The notes under the pieces: model-generated
Told to the model about the DNA's origin: nothing
Databases searched by the model: none
What the model saw: the letters and a program-made list of their open reading frames with translations, nothing else
In this document: piece after piece, positions 43,554 through 54,027 of the stretch
How the letters are laid out: each line of letters begins with the position of its first letter
Position numbering within the stretch: position 1 is the stretch's first letter
Source: Pseudonocardia sp. ICBG1293
GTDB taxonomy: Bacteria > Actinomycetota > Actinomycetes > Mycobacteriales > Pseudonocardiaceae
Direction of reading: 5' to 3'
Length of the DNA stretch: 64,000 bases
NCBI RefSeq assembly: GCF_020131355.1
Contig: NZ_JAHLEL010000007.1
Location: 186,001-250,000 of the forward strand
Made by a program: the position numbers and the translations under genes

Positions 43554-44665
43554 CAGTGCTCGTGGACGAGGACGCCGCGGACGTTCTTGCCGTTCAGCAG
43601 GTCGTCGTAGCCCTCGTTGACCTGCTCGAGGGTGTAGGTCCGCGTGATGATCTCGTCGAGCTTCAGGTCCCCGCTCTGGTACAGGCCGAGGATCTTCGGG
43701 ATGTCGACGGTCGGGTTGCAGTCGCCGAACAGCGAGCCCTTCACCGTCTTCTTGAACAGGGTCATGATCGAGCCCGGCAGCGTGACGTTGGTCGTCGAGA
43801 GCTTGTTCAATCCGGTCAGCACGACGGTGCCGCCCTTGCCGGTGTTCTCGAACGCCCCGGTGACGATCTCCTCGGTCACGATGCCCGCGGTGACGATCGT
43901 CTTGTCGGCGCCGTTGCCGTTGGTCATGGCGCGGGCCAGGTCACCGGCCTCGGCGGCGGTGGCGACGGCGTGCGTGGCGCCGAGCTCCATCGCCTTCTCC
44001 CGCTTGTTGGCCAGCGGGTCGACGGCGATGAGGTTCTTCGCCCCGGCGTAGCGGGCGCCCTGGACGGCGTTGATGCCGATGCCGCCGACGCCGGCGACGA
44101 TCACCGTCTCCCCCGGGCGGACGTCGGCGGCGTTGACCGCGGAGCCCCAGCCGGTGGGCACGCCGCAGCCGACGAGCACGGCCTTGTCCAGCGGCAGGTC
44201 GTCGTCGACCTTGACGACCGAGTTCTGGTGGATGGTGGAGTACTGGGAGAACGTGCCCAGCATGCACATCGCGCCGTACCGGCCCCGCGGGCCGGTGAAC
44301 GGGAAGCGCTCACCCGGGAGGTAGCCCTCCAGGATGGTGGCGCCCATGTCGCAGATGGCCTGCTGCCCGGTCGAGCACCAGCGACAGGTGCCGCAGTTCG
44401 GGATGAACGAGCAGACGACGTGGTCGCCCGGCTGCACCCGGGTGACGCCCGGGCCGACGGCCTCGATGATCCCGGCGCCCTCGTGCCCGAGCACCATCGG
44501 CAGGCGGGCCTCGAGGTCACCGTGCGCGATGTGGACGTCGGAGTGGCACAGCCCGGCGTGGGTGTAGCGGATGAGGACCTCACCCTGCTGCGGACCGTCG
44601 AGCTCCAGCTCCTCGATCTCGATCGGCTTGCCGGTCTCGTAGACGACGGCGGCCTTGGTCTTCAT
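43553..44665 (-). CDS. NDMA-dependent (mycofactocin-linked) alcohol dehydrogenase
   Basis: 370 aa class III-like MDR nicotinoprotein. Catalytic zinc ligands in GLCHSDVHIAHGD and GHEGAG; structural-zinc cysteines in CGTCRWCSTGQQAIC; NAD-binding GVGGIGINAVQGA. FTGPRGRYGAMCMLGTFSQY and TLFKKTVKGSLFGDCNPTVDIPKIL are characteristic of the NDMA-dependent family, which keeps its NAD bound and passes electrons to mycofactocin. AAGGAG lies 8 nt before the ATG. No mft biosynthesis genes are in the window. First gene of an operon with MoxR and VWA partners. Confidence 0.9.
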   Translation of the reverse strand: MKTKAAVVYETGKPIEIEELELDGPQQGEVLIRYTHAGLCHSDVHIAHGDLEARLPMVLGHEGAGIIEAVGPGVTRVQPGDHVVCSFIPNCGTCRWCSTGQQAICDMGATILEGYLPGERFPFTGPRGRYGAMCMLGTFSQYSTIHQNSVVKVDDDLPLDKAVLVGCGVPTGWGSAVNAADVRPGETVIVAGVGGIGINAVQGARYAGAKNLIAVDPLANKREKAMELGATHAVATAAEAGDLARAMTNGNGADKTIVTAGIVTEEIVTGAFENTGKGGTVVLTGLNKLSTTNVTLPGSIMTLFKKTVKGSLFGDCNPTVDIPKILGLYQSGDLKLDEIITRTYTLEQVNEGYDDLLNGKNVRGVLVHEH

Positions 44666-44732
44666 GCGACACGCTCCTTCGCGCGGGCGGGGTGAGGACT
44701 GCGGCCCATCCTCTCCGGCGCACCGGTCGGTG

Positions 44733-44755
44733 ACGTGTTCCACATGTGGACACGT
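44733..44755. promoter_or_regulatory. 22-bp palindrome upstream of the NDMA-dependent ADH
   Basis: ACGTGT-T-CCACA-TGTGG-ACACGT: a palindrome perfect except for one inserted T, 68-90 bp upstream of the dehydrogenase ATG and beside the 3' end of the GAF/Fis activator gene. It is a likely upstream activating site for that activator. Confidence 0.6.
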
Positions 44756-44765
44756 GCGTACCCGG

Positions 44766-46403
44766 TCATGCGTGGTCCAGGCCGAGCGCCCGGATCCGCC
44801 GGTACAGCGTGGTGCGGGAGATCCCCAGGGCCAGCGCCGCCTCCCGCTTGTTGCCCCCGGCGGCGGCCAGTGCATGCCCGATCGCGGCCCGCTCCGCGCG
44901 TTCGCGGCCGCCGAGGCGCGCCGCGCGCGGGCCGCCCACGAGATGGGCGGGCAGGTCGGTCACGTCGATCCGCCGGGTGCCCGGCAGGTTCGCCAGCTCC
45001 GACACCACCCCGACCAGCTCGGTCAGGTTGCCCGGCCAGGCGTAGGACGACAGCGCCGCGGCCGCGGACGGGGTGAGGATGAGCTCGCGGCCGGGCCGCA
45101 GCTGCTCGGCGGCCCGCGCGACCAGCTCCGGGATCTCCGCGCCCCGTTCGCGCAGCGGCGCGGGCTCGACCCGGTGCCGGCACCGGGCCAGGAGCCGGGA
45201 CGCGGCGGGCGGGAGCTCCGCGACCGGGCAGGAGGTCAGCACGAGGCGGGTCCGGACGTCGCCGTGCAGCAGCGGGCGCAGTACCGCCCAGAGCTCGTCG
45301 GGCAGCACGTGCACCTCGTCGACCACGACCGCGGGAGCCCCGGCCTCGACGAGCGCGGCGAGCCGCGCCGCCCAGTCCCGGGCCGGGGCGGTGAGCGCCT
45401 CCGACGCCGGCAGCACGACCGGGTCCTCGACCCCGAGCAGCCGGCGGGCCTCGGTGCTGCGACCCGTCCCCGGCTCCCCCGCGACCAGCACCGGCCAGCC
45501 GGTCACCGCCGGGCGCGGGCGGCGCACCAGGGGCCCGCGGGACGCGGGCCGGACCGGGGCCAGCTGGAACAGGACGCCCTCGGCGGTGTCGGCGACGGTC
45601 TCGGCACACACCCGGATGCCGGGCCCGTCCGGGATCTGGAGGACCCGGGTCAGCGGCCCGTTCTCGACGACCTCGGTGCGCAGCGCGGCGAGGACGTCCA
45701 TTCCGCCGGGGCCGAGCACGGTCACCGCGCTGCGGTTGGTGAGCACCACCTCCGGGCCGAGCACCGCGATCGGGTCCGTCCGCCGCCGGGTGGCCTCCTG
45801 GAAGGCGAGGAACAGCCGCCGGTCGTCGTCGCGGGCCGCCTCCACGATGCGCGCCTCGATGTCGCGCGCGGCCCGTGAGAGCAGCGGCCCGAACAGCGGG
45901 TTCGCCCGACCGCCCTGCACGGTGATGTCGAGGACCCCCTCGGTCCGGCGGCGCAGCGGGTGCCGGATCGGGTGGCCGAAGCAGCTGAGGCGGCGCAGAC
46001 CGGTGAGGAAGTGCTCCTCGCCGTGCACCGCGACCCCGGCGCCGGTCGCGGCCGCGGTGCCGATCCCGTTGGTGCCGAGCGCGGACTCGTCCGCCGATGC
46101 GCCGACGACCAGCCCGATGTCGTCGAACGCGCGGCCCAGCGCGCGGTCCCCGCACCAGATGTCGAGGATCCGGCAGTCCGTGTCGGCCAGCTGCACCGAG
46201 AACGGTTCGTCGGCGAGCTCCTCGGCCAGCGCCCGCAGCACCGGCTCCGCGGCGACCGCCAGCCGTCCGGCCCGGTCGACCTCGGCGATCCCGGCGCCGC
46301 CTCCGCGCTCCGGGTCGACCCCGGCCATCCGCGCGCGGTGCCACGAGGACGCGATGTCCGCCCGTCCCGGCGAGCCGCCGCCGGGCGCCGTGTCGGTCGC
46401 CAT
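44766..46403 (-). CDS. GAF/AAA-like/Fis transcriptional activator (AcoR-type)
   Basis: 545 aa, ATG with GGGAGG 9 nt upstream. N-terminal IASSWHRARMAGVDP, GAF sensor (SVQLADTDCRILDIW, LGTNGIGTA, HGEEHFLTGL ... GVLDITVQGG), a second PAS-like region, a degenerate AAA domain with Walker A-like GEPGTGRS (the catalytic Lys replaced by Arg) and DEVHVLPDEL, no GAFTGA loop, and a Fis HTH (GGNKREAALALGISRTTLYRRI). ATP hydrolysis is therefore doubtful. It probably senses an alcohol or aldehyde and activates the adjacent dehydrogenase operon through the palindrome at 44733. Confidence 0.88.
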   Translation of the reverse strand: MATDTAPGGGSPGRADIASSWHRARMAGVDPERGGGAGIAEVDRAGRLAVAAEPVLRALAEELADEPFSVQLADTDCRILDIWCGDRALGRAFDDIGLVVGASADESALGTNGIGTAAATGAGVAVHGEEHFLTGLRRLSCFGHPIRHPLRRRTEGVLDITVQGGRANPLFGPLLSRAARDIEARIVEAARDDDRRLFLAFQEATRRRTDPIAVLGPEVVLTNRSAVTVLGPGGMDVLAALRTEVVENGPLTRVLQIPDGPGIRVCAETVADTAEGVLFQLAPVRPASRGPLVRRPRPAVTGWPVLVAGEPGTGRSTEARRLLGVEDPVVLPASEALTAPARDWAARLAALVEAGAPAVVVDEVHVLPDELWAVLRPLLHGDVRTRLVLTSCPVAELPPAASRLLARCRHRVEPAPLRERGAEIPELVARAAEQLRPGRELILTPSAAAALSSYAWPGNLTELVGVVSELANLPGTRRIDVTDLPAHLVGGPRAARLGGRERAERAAIGHALAAAGGNKREAALALGISRTTLYRRIRALGLDHA

Positions 46404-46424
46404 CGACCGCACCTCCCCGATGAT

Positions 46425-46440
46425 CGTGACAGGTGTCACG
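46425..46440. promoter_or_regulatory. Perfect dyad CGTGACA-N2-TGTCACG
   Basis: 16-bp inverted repeat between the activator gene (22 bp from its ATG) and the divergent amidase gene; candidate operator. Confidence 0.5.
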
Positions 46441-46505
46441 GACACTACCCCGCGCCCGGGGCGCCCCGGCCGGCGTCGCGGGCCTGCCCGGCATGATCGG
46501 ACGGC

Positions 46506-47861
46506 ATGAGCCGACGCGTGCACGCGTTCTGCGACGACGCCCTGGGTGACGACGACGCGGTGTCCCTCGCCGCCCGGCTGCGCCGCCGCGAGGTCTCCGC
46601 GGCGCAGCTGCGGGCCGCCGTCGCCGGCCGGGCAGCCCGGGTCGACCCGCAGCTGCGGGGCCGGGCCCTGGACCGCACCGGGTCACCGGTCACCGGGGAC
46701 CCCGACGGGCCGTTCGCCGGGGTGCCGACGCTGGCCAAGGACAACGTCGAGGTCGCCGGGTGGCCTGCGGGACACGGCACCCGGGCGTTCACGCCGTCGC
46801 CGTCGCGCGCGCACGCCGAGGTGACCCGCCAGCTGCTGGCGACCGGGCTCGACCTGGTCGGCACGACCCGGATGCCGGAGTACGGGCTGAACGCCTCCAC
46901 CGAGTTCGCCGAGGACGAGCCGGCCCGCAACCCGTGGGACCCGCGGTACTCCTGCGGCGCGTCCTCGGGCGGCGCGGCCGCGCTCGTCGCCGCCGGGGTG
47001 GTGCCGCTCGCCCACGCCAACGACGGCGGCGGCTCCATCCGCATCCCGGCCGCGGCCTGCGGGCTGGTCGGTCTCAAGCCCTCGCGCGGGCGGCTCGCCC
47101 CGAACGCGGCCGGCGCCCGGATGCCGATCGACCTGGTCGCCGACGGCGTCGTCTCCCGGTCGGTGCGCGACACCGCCGTGTTCCTCGCCGGCGCCGACCG
47201 CGCCCGGCGCAACCCCGCACTGCCGCCGCTGGGCGTGGTCGAGGGACCCGCCCGGCGACGGCTGCGGGTCGGGGTGGTGCTGGAGTCCCCCACCGGTGCC
47301 GCGGTCGACGGCGACACCCGCGAGGCCGTCACCGCGGTCGCGGAGCTGCTCGCCGGCCAGGGCCACGAGGTGTCCGAGGCCGTCACCGGGGTGGGGACCC
47401 GGTTCGTCGAGGACTTCCTCGACTACTGGGGCCTGCTCGCGTTCTCCGTGGTCACCGGCGGGAGGCTGCTGCACGGTCGCACCTTCGACCCGCGCCGGCT
47501 CGACGCGCTCACCCACGGTCTGGCCGACCACTACCGGCGTGCCCTGGCCCGCACCCCGGTGTTCCTGCACCGGCTGCGCCGGGTCGCGGCGACCCACGCC
47601 GAGCTGTTCACCCGGCACGACGTGCTGCTGTCCCCGGTGCTCGCGCACACCCCGCCGGAGATCGGCTGGCTCGCGCCGACGGTGCCGTTCGGACAGCTCG
47701 CCGCGCGGCTGCTCGACTACGTGGCGTTCACCCCGCTCGCCAACGTCGCCGGGGCGCCCGCGATCGCGCTGCCCGCGGGCGCGACGGCGGGCGGGCTCCC
47801 GGTGGGGGTGCACCTGGAGGGGACGGTCGGCGACGAGCGGACGCTGCTGGAGCTGGCGTAG
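46506..47861 (+). CDS. Amidase (AS family) ending at an in-frame TAG
   Basis: 451 residues to the TAG. Amidase-signature enzyme with the Ser-cisSer-Lys triad: K in PTLAKDNVEV, SCGASSGGAAALVAAG and DGGGSIRIPAAACGLVGLKPSRGR. The frame stops at TAG (47859-47861) in LLELA-stop-AIEADRPWRRIQD, and the 13 downstream codons to TGA at 47903 read exactly as the usual amidase C-terminus, in which the interrupted position is normally Tyr (ELAYAIE). A single TAC-to-TAG change explains it. The truncated protein lacks only the last 14 residues and may still fold. Substrate unknown. Confidence 0.85.
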   Translation: MSRRVHAFCDDALGDDDAVSLAARLRRREVSAAQLRAAVAGRAARVDPQLRGRALDRTGSPVTGDPDGPFAGVPTLAKDNVEVAGWPAGHGTRAFTPSPSRAHAEVTRQLLATGLDLVGTTRMPEYGLNASTEFAEDEPARNPWDPRYSCGASSGGAAALVAAGVVPLAHANDGGGSIRIPAAACGLVGLKPSRGRLAPNAAGARMPIDLVADGVVSRSVRDTAVFLAGADRARRNPALPPLGVVEGPARRRLRVGVVLESPTGAAVDGDTREAVTAVAELLAGQGHEVSEAVTGVGTRFVEDFLDYWGLLAFSVVTGGRLLHGRTFDPRRLDALTHGLADHYRRALARTPVFLHRLRRVAATHAELFTRHDVLLSPVLAHTPPEIGWLAPTVPFGQLAARLLDYVAFTPLANVAGAPAIALPAGATAGGLPVGVHLEGTVGDERTLLELA

Positions 47862-47908
47862 GCGATCGAGGCCGACCGCCCCTGGCGGCGCATCCAGGAC
47901 TGAGCCGC

Positions 47909-50151
<2,243 letters not shown>

Positions 50152-50162
50152 CCCGCGCCTCC

Positions 50163-50204
50163 ATCGACTCGTCGGTGTACAGCGAGCACACCCCACGAGT
50201 CGAT
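50163..50204. promoter_or_regulatory. Long near-perfect dyad before the amino-acid dehydrogenase
   Basis: Arms ATCGACTCGTCGGTGT and ACACCCCACGAGTCGAT pair at 16 of 17 positions around a 9-nt loop (ACAGCGAGC). It ends directly before the RBS of the 50151 ATG. On the minus-strand mRNA it would form a stable hairpin next to the RBS; as DNA it would be a large operator. Confidence 0.7.
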
Positions 50205-50214
50205 ATCTGCGCAA

Positions 50215-50238
50215 CTGGCCCACCATCGTCTGGGCCAG
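50215..50238. promoter_or_regulatory. Second dyad CTGGCCCA-N8-TGGGCCAG
   Basis: Perfect 8-bp inverted repeat 10 bp beyond the large dyad, in the same divergent control region. Confidence 0.5.
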
Positions 50239-50328
50239 GGCGCCAGATCGACCGGACGTCCGCCGGACAGACCTGGTCAGAACGTCCAGGAGACCGCTGT
50301 CACTCCCGGGGCCGGTCGCCCGCGTCCG

Positions 50329-50334
50329 TAACCT
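50329..50334 (+). promoter_or_regulatory. -10 element TAACCT, leaderless promoter
   Basis: TAACCT, 6 nt spacer, GTG at 50341; no Shine-Dalgarno sequence. Confidence 0.5.
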
Positions 50335-50340
50335 GGACCG

Positions 50341-50955
50341 GTGACGACCAGCGACGCCCCGACGCCCGCGGACCTGCGCGGCAGGCCCCGCCCCCCGGGC
50401 CACCCGCGGACCGCGCCGCTCGACCCGGCCGTCCTGGACCCCGGGCGTGCCGCGCTGCACGCCCGGATCGCGACCGGACCGCGCCGCGCGCAGGCCCGCG
50501 TCCCGCTCGTCGACGACGCCGACCGCCTTCTCGGGCCGTTCGCGACGATGCTGTTCTCCCCGCGGATCGGCGACGCCGTGCAGCAGGTGGGCGCGGCCCT
50601 GCGCACCGACGCCGACCTCCCCCCGCGGCTGCGCGAGCTGGCGGTGCTCGCCGTCGCCGTGCACCACGGGTCGGCCTTCGAGTGGTCCGCCCACGAGGGG
50701 CTCGCCCGCGACACCGGACTGTCCGGGGTGCAGCTGCAGGCCCTGCTCGACCGTGGTGTGCCCGGCGGCCTCGACGAGCCCGAGCGGATCGCGCTGGCCA
50801 CCGTGCGGGCGCTGCTCACCCGGCACGACCTCGGTGACGGCGCGTACGCCGAGGCGACGCGGGTACTGGGCCGGGACACCCTCGCCGCACTGGTCTGGCT
50901 GACCGGGTACTACTCCATGCTGGCCACCGCGCTGGCCGTGTTCCGGCCGGAGTGA
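50341..50955 (+). CDS. Carboxymuconolactone decarboxylase-like (AhpD-fold) protein
   Basis: 204 aa. The AhpD-fold helices are visible: LLGPFATMLFSPRIGDAVQQVG, LPPRLRELAVLAVAVHHGSAFEW, SAHEGLARDTGLSGVQL and LVWLTGYYSMLATALAVF. The catalytic CxxC of peroxidase-type members is absent, while the Glu-Trp-xxx-His pattern of the lactone-decarboxylase branch is present. The reaction is unknown. Leaderless GTG start; first of a run of small plus-strand genes. Confidence 0.8.
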   Translation: MTTSDAPTPADLRGRPRPPGHPRTAPLDPAVLDPGRAALHARIATGPRRAQARVPLVDDADRLLGPFATMLFSPRIGDAVQQVGAALRTDADLPPRLRELAVLAVAVHHGSAFEWSAHEGLARDTGLSGVQLQALLDRGVPGGLDEPERIALATVRALLTRHDLGDGAYAEATRVLGRDTLAALVWLTGYYSMLATALAVFRPE

Positions 50956-50989
50956 GGCCGGGTACCCGCACGAGGAGGGGAGGTCCGCG

Positions 50990-51430
50990 ATGAGCACCGC
51001 ACCGAGCACCGCACCGGACGGGGTGCGCGTGGCCACGGCCATGCACACCTTCCCCAAGACCTGTGGACCGGCGACGACCGTCGCGCAGGCGTGGGCGGCC
51101 TTCGAGCGGCCGAAGGTGCACTCGCTGCTGGTCCTCGACGGGGGGCGGCTGCTCGCCGTGGTCGACCGCGCCGACCTGGCCGGTGCCGGACCGGACGAAC
51201 CCGCCGCGGCCGTCGGCACGCTCCACGGACGGGTCGCCCGGGCGGGCGACGACCTGGCCGCCACCTGGGCCACGATGGCCGACGCCGGCCGTCGGCGGGT
51301 CGCCGTCGTCGACGACGACGGCGGTCTGCTCGGGCTGCTCTGCCTCAAGCGGCACGGCCGCGGGTTCTGCTCCGACGCCGGCATCCAGGCCCGGATCGAC
51401 GAACGCGCGGCGACCCGCGACCGTCCGTGA
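50990..51430 (+). CDS. CBS-domain pair protein
   Basis: 146 aa, ATG with GAGGGGAGG upstream. Two CBS motifs: about residues 14-60 (VATAMHTFPKTCGPATTVAQA ... SLLVLDGGRLLAVVDRADL) and 75-130 (RVARAGDDLAATWATMADAG ... RRVAVVDDDGGLLGLLCL). CBS pairs bind adenine nucleotides and act as energy or redox sensors. No fused effector domain. Confidence 0.82.
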   Translation: MSTAPSTAPDGVRVATAMHTFPKTCGPATTVAQAWAAFERPKVHSLLVLDGGRLLAVVDRADLAGAGPDEPAAAVGTLHGRVARAGDDLAATWATMADAGRRRVAVVDDDGGLLGLLCLKRHGRGFCSDAGIQARIDERAATRDRP

Positions 51431-51535
51431 GCCCGCCCACCGCGGGGAACACCACCCGGCGCGCCGGACGCTGTACCGGCTGACCACCTCCGACGCCGTC
51501 GTCGGCCACCCGCCGTCGAGAGGACCCCGTCCCCG

Positions 51536-52378
51536 GTGACCCACCCCGATGACACCGTGCTCCTGGACGGCGGCGTCGCGATGCCCCGTCTCGGGTTCGG
51601 CGTGTCCGAGTCCCGCGACGCCCGCGCCGCCGTCTCCGAGGCGCTCGCGCAGGGCTACCGCAGCATCGACACCGCCGCCGTCTACGAGAACGAGGCCGGT
51701 GTCGGCGCCGCGCTGGCCGCGTCCGGCCTGGCCCGCTCGGACGTGTTCGTCACCACCAAGGTCTGGAACGTCGACGGCGACCGCTCCGACGCACTCGACG
51801 CCGCGCAGCGGAGCCTGGACCGGCTCGGCCTCGACCACGTCGACCTGCTCCTCGTCCACTGGCCCAACAGCGACCTCGGGCACTGCCTGTCGACCTGGGA
51901 GGCCATGGAGCAGCTGGTCGCCGACGGCCGCACCCGCGCGGTCGGGGTCTCGAACTTCCGGCCGTCGCACCTGCGCAGGCTGCGCGCGCTCGGCGGTCGG
52001 CTCCCCGCGCTCAACCAGGTCGAGCTGCACCCCCACCACCAGCAGCCGGAGCTGCGCGCGGTGCACGCCGCGCTGGGCATCGTCACCGGCGCATGGAGCC
52101 CGCTGGGGCGCGGCGCCGTGCTCGGCGAGCCGGCGCTGACCCGGATCGCCGACCGGTACGGCGTCACCCCGGCCCAGGTCGTGCTGCGCTGGCACCTGCA
52201 GCAGGGCACCGTCGCCGGCCCGAAGTCCGACGACGCGGGACGCATCGCGGCCAACCGCGACCTGACCGGGTTCACCCTCGACGACGCCGACCTCGCCGCC
52301 GTCGCCACGCTGCAGCGGTCCGGCGGGCGAGGCCGGATCGGGCCGGTCGCCGACCGCGTCGACCGCATCGCCTCCTGA
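51536..52378 (+). CDS. Aldo/keto reductase
   Basis: 280 aa TIM-barrel NADPH reductase. Tetrad visible: Asp in YRSIDTAAVYENE, Tyr in the same motif, Lys in VTTKVWN and His in LLLVHWPN. MPRLGFGVSE and GVSNFRPSHLRRL are typical, and NQVELHPHHQQPEL follows. GTG start with GAGAGGACC upstream. It probably reduces aldehydes or 2-keto-D-gluconate-type substrates; the physiological one is unknown. Confidence 0.92.
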   Translation: MTHPDDTVLLDGGVAMPRLGFGVSESRDARAAVSEALAQGYRSIDTAAVYENEAGVGAALAASGLARSDVFVTTKVWNVDGDRSDALDAAQRSLDRLGLDHVDLLLVHWPNSDLGHCLSTWEAMEQLVADGRTRAVGVSNFRPSHLRRLRALGGRLPALNQVELHPHHQQPELRAVHAALGIVTGAWSPLGRGAVLGEPALTRIADRYGVTPAQVVLRWHLQQGTVAGPKSDDAGRIAANRDLTGFTLDDADLAAVATLQRSGGRGRIGPVADRVDRIAS

Positions 52379-52451
52379 GTGGCGTGCGTCACGTCCGCGT
52401 GAGGAATCGCGGCGCGCGCCCTCTCACGACCAGTCCATCGAGGAGGTAGTC

Positions 52452-52655
52452 GTGTCGTTCACCGACAAGGTCCGGAACAAGACCGAGAACGCCGTGGGCG
52501 TGGCCAAGGAGAAGACCGGCGAGGCCACCGGCGACCGCGAGCTGCAGGCCGAGGGCAAGGCCGAGCAGTCGAAGGCCGCGCTGAAGGACGCCGGGGAGAA
52601 GCTGAAGGACGCCGTCGGGAACGTGAAGGACGCGCTGGGCGGCTCGAAGAGCTGA
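52452..52655 (+). CDS. CsbD-family stress protein
   Basis: 67 aa, GTG with AGGAGG upstream. MSFTDKVRNKTENAVGVAKEK, GEATGDRELQAEGKAEQSKA and KLKDAVGNVKDAL are diagnostic of the CsbD-like general-stress proteins, which are highly charged, amphipathic and of unknown mechanism. Confidence 0.93.
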   Translation: MSFTDKVRNKTENAVGVAKEKTGEATGDRELQAEGKAEQSKAALKDAGEKLKDAVGNVKDALGGSKS

Positions 52656-52673
52656 CCGGGACCCACCGTGACG

Positions 52674-52703
52674 GGGGCGACCGGCAGGCATGCCGGTCGC
52701 CCC
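52674..52703 (+). terminator. Hairpin terminator after csbD-like gene
   Basis: GGGGCGACCGGCA and exact complement, 13 bp with a GGCA loop, 18 nt after the stop. Confidence 0.85.
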
Positions 52704-52779
52704 GAGCGGGAACACCGCCGGTGTACCGAGCCGGGTCCGACGCCGTACCGGGCTCCTCCCCCCACGTCACGGAGGAACC

Positions 52780-53385
52780 ATGAGCACCGTCAAGCTCGCG
52801 ATCGTCTACTACTCCGCCACCGGCACCGTCGACGCGATGGCCCACCGGGCCGCCGAGGCGGGCGAGAAGGCGGGCGCCGAGGTGCGCCTGCGCCGCGTCG
52901 CCCGCGAGGCGACCACCGGCGAGCGCGAGGCCACCGAGGCGCAGTCCGCGCACGCCGAGGCCGCCCCCGAGGTCCCCGCCGCCTCGGCCGAGGACATCGT
53001 GTGGGCCGACGCCGTCCTGTTCGGCTCGCCCACCCGCTACGGCAACATCGCCGGGCAGCTGAAGACCTTCATCGACTCGCTCGGCCCGCAGTGGGGCCAG
53101 GGCCTGCTCGCCGACAAGGTGTACGCGGGCTTCACCGCCAGCCAGACCCTGCACGGCGGCCAGGAGTCGACCCTGCTCGCCCTGTACAACACGATCCACC
53201 ACTTCGGCGGCATCGTCGTGGCCCCGGGCTACACCGACCCGACCAAGTTCGTCGACGGCAACCCCTACGGTGCCTCGCACGTGACCGGCGCGGACAACGA
53301 CGCCCCGCTCGGCGACGCCGACAACGCCGCGCTCGACCACCTCGCCACGCGTGTGGTCACGGTCGCCGGGCGGCTCCGGGACTGA
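52780..53385 (+). CDS. wrbA: NAD(P)H:quinone oxidoreductase, type IV (WrbA)
   Basis: 201 aa flavodoxin-like. FMN-binding IVYYSATGTVDAMA, GSPTRYGNIAGQLKTFID, GFTASQTLHGGQESTLL and the C-terminal HVTGADNDAPL are typical of WrbA. It two-electron reduces quinones under oxidative stress. The ATG has GGAGG 4-5 nt upstream. Follows the CsbD-like stress gene but behind a terminator. Confidence 0.93.
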   Translation: MSTVKLAIVYYSATGTVDAMAHRAAEAGEKAGAEVRLRRVAREATTGEREATEAQSAHAEAAPEVPAASAEDIVWADAVLFGSPTRYGNIAGQLKTFIDSLGPQWGQGLLADKVYAGFTASQTLHGGQESTLLALYNTIHHFGGIVVAPGYTDPTKFVDGNPYGASHVTGADNDAPLGDADNAALDHLATRVVTVAGRLRD

Positions 53386-53520
53386 GGTCCGGTCACGGCA
53401 CGACGAGCACCTCGACCTCGACGCCGGGCACTCGGTGAGCGGGTCGTCCCGCCGGGTCCGGCGTCCGGTTCGTCGGTGTCGTCGAGCCGGACGTCGCCAC
53501 GGGCGCGCCGGCGCAGGACC

Positions 53521-54027
53521 TCACGGCGTGTCCCCTCGGCCCTCGGAGCGGTGCAGGGTCGCGAAGGCGCCCCGGTGGTAGAGCAGCGGCGGGTGGTCGG
53601 TCACGTCGAGATCGCGCACCGCGCCGACGACGATCGTGTGGTCACCGCCGTCGGGCTCATCGTGCAGGTCGCAGTCCAACCAGGCGGCGACCCCGGCCGG
53701 ACGCGGGCGCCCGTGCGACGAGGGGGTCCAGTCGAGACCGGCGAACTTGTCGGTGCCGCTGCGCGACATGGCCAGCGCGACCTGCTCCTGTCCGGCGGCG
53801 AGCACGGCGACACCGAACCCACCGGCGGCGCGGATCCGCGGCCAGGTGCTCGAGCTGCGCGCAGGGGCGAGCAGTACCAGCGACGGGTCCAGCGACAACG
53901 AGCTGAACGACCGACACGTCAACCCGAGCGGGACCCCGTCCGGGCCGAGCGCGGTCACCACGGTGATGCCGGAGCAGAACGCGCCCAGTACCTCCCGGAA
54001 TTGCCGCGGATCGATCACCGCGCTCAT
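53521..54027 (-). CDS. Flavin reductase family protein
   Basis: 168 aa FMN-binding split-barrel reductase. FREVLGAFCSGITVVTALGPDG, GLTCRSFSSLSLDPSLVLLA, FGVAVLAAGQEQVA and DHTIVVGAVRDLD are family motifs. It would supply reduced flavin to a two-component monooxygenase, very likely the LLM enzyme encoded at 56.8 kb. The ATG overlaps the upstream acyl-CoA ligase stop by 4 nt. Confidence 0.9.
   Translation of the reverse strand: MSAVIDPRQFREVLGAFCSGITVVTALGPDGVPLGLTCRSFSSLSLDPSLVLLAPARSSSTWPRIRAAGGFGVAVLAAGQEQVALAMSRSGTDKFAGLDWTPSSHGRPRPAGVAAWLDCDLHDEPDGGDHTIVVGAVRDLDVTDHPPLLYHRGAFATLHRSEGRGDTP

Noticed and set aside
47859..47861. Recoded TAG (pyrrolysine or read-through)
   Set aside because: Pyrrolysine machinery is not expected in this group and no insertion element is seen; a point mutation or error is simpler.
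53386..53520. Possible gene remnant between wrbA and the flavin reductase
   Set aside because: A short minus-strand stretch ending in VEVEVLVVP has normal codon bias, but no start, RBS or recognisable family.
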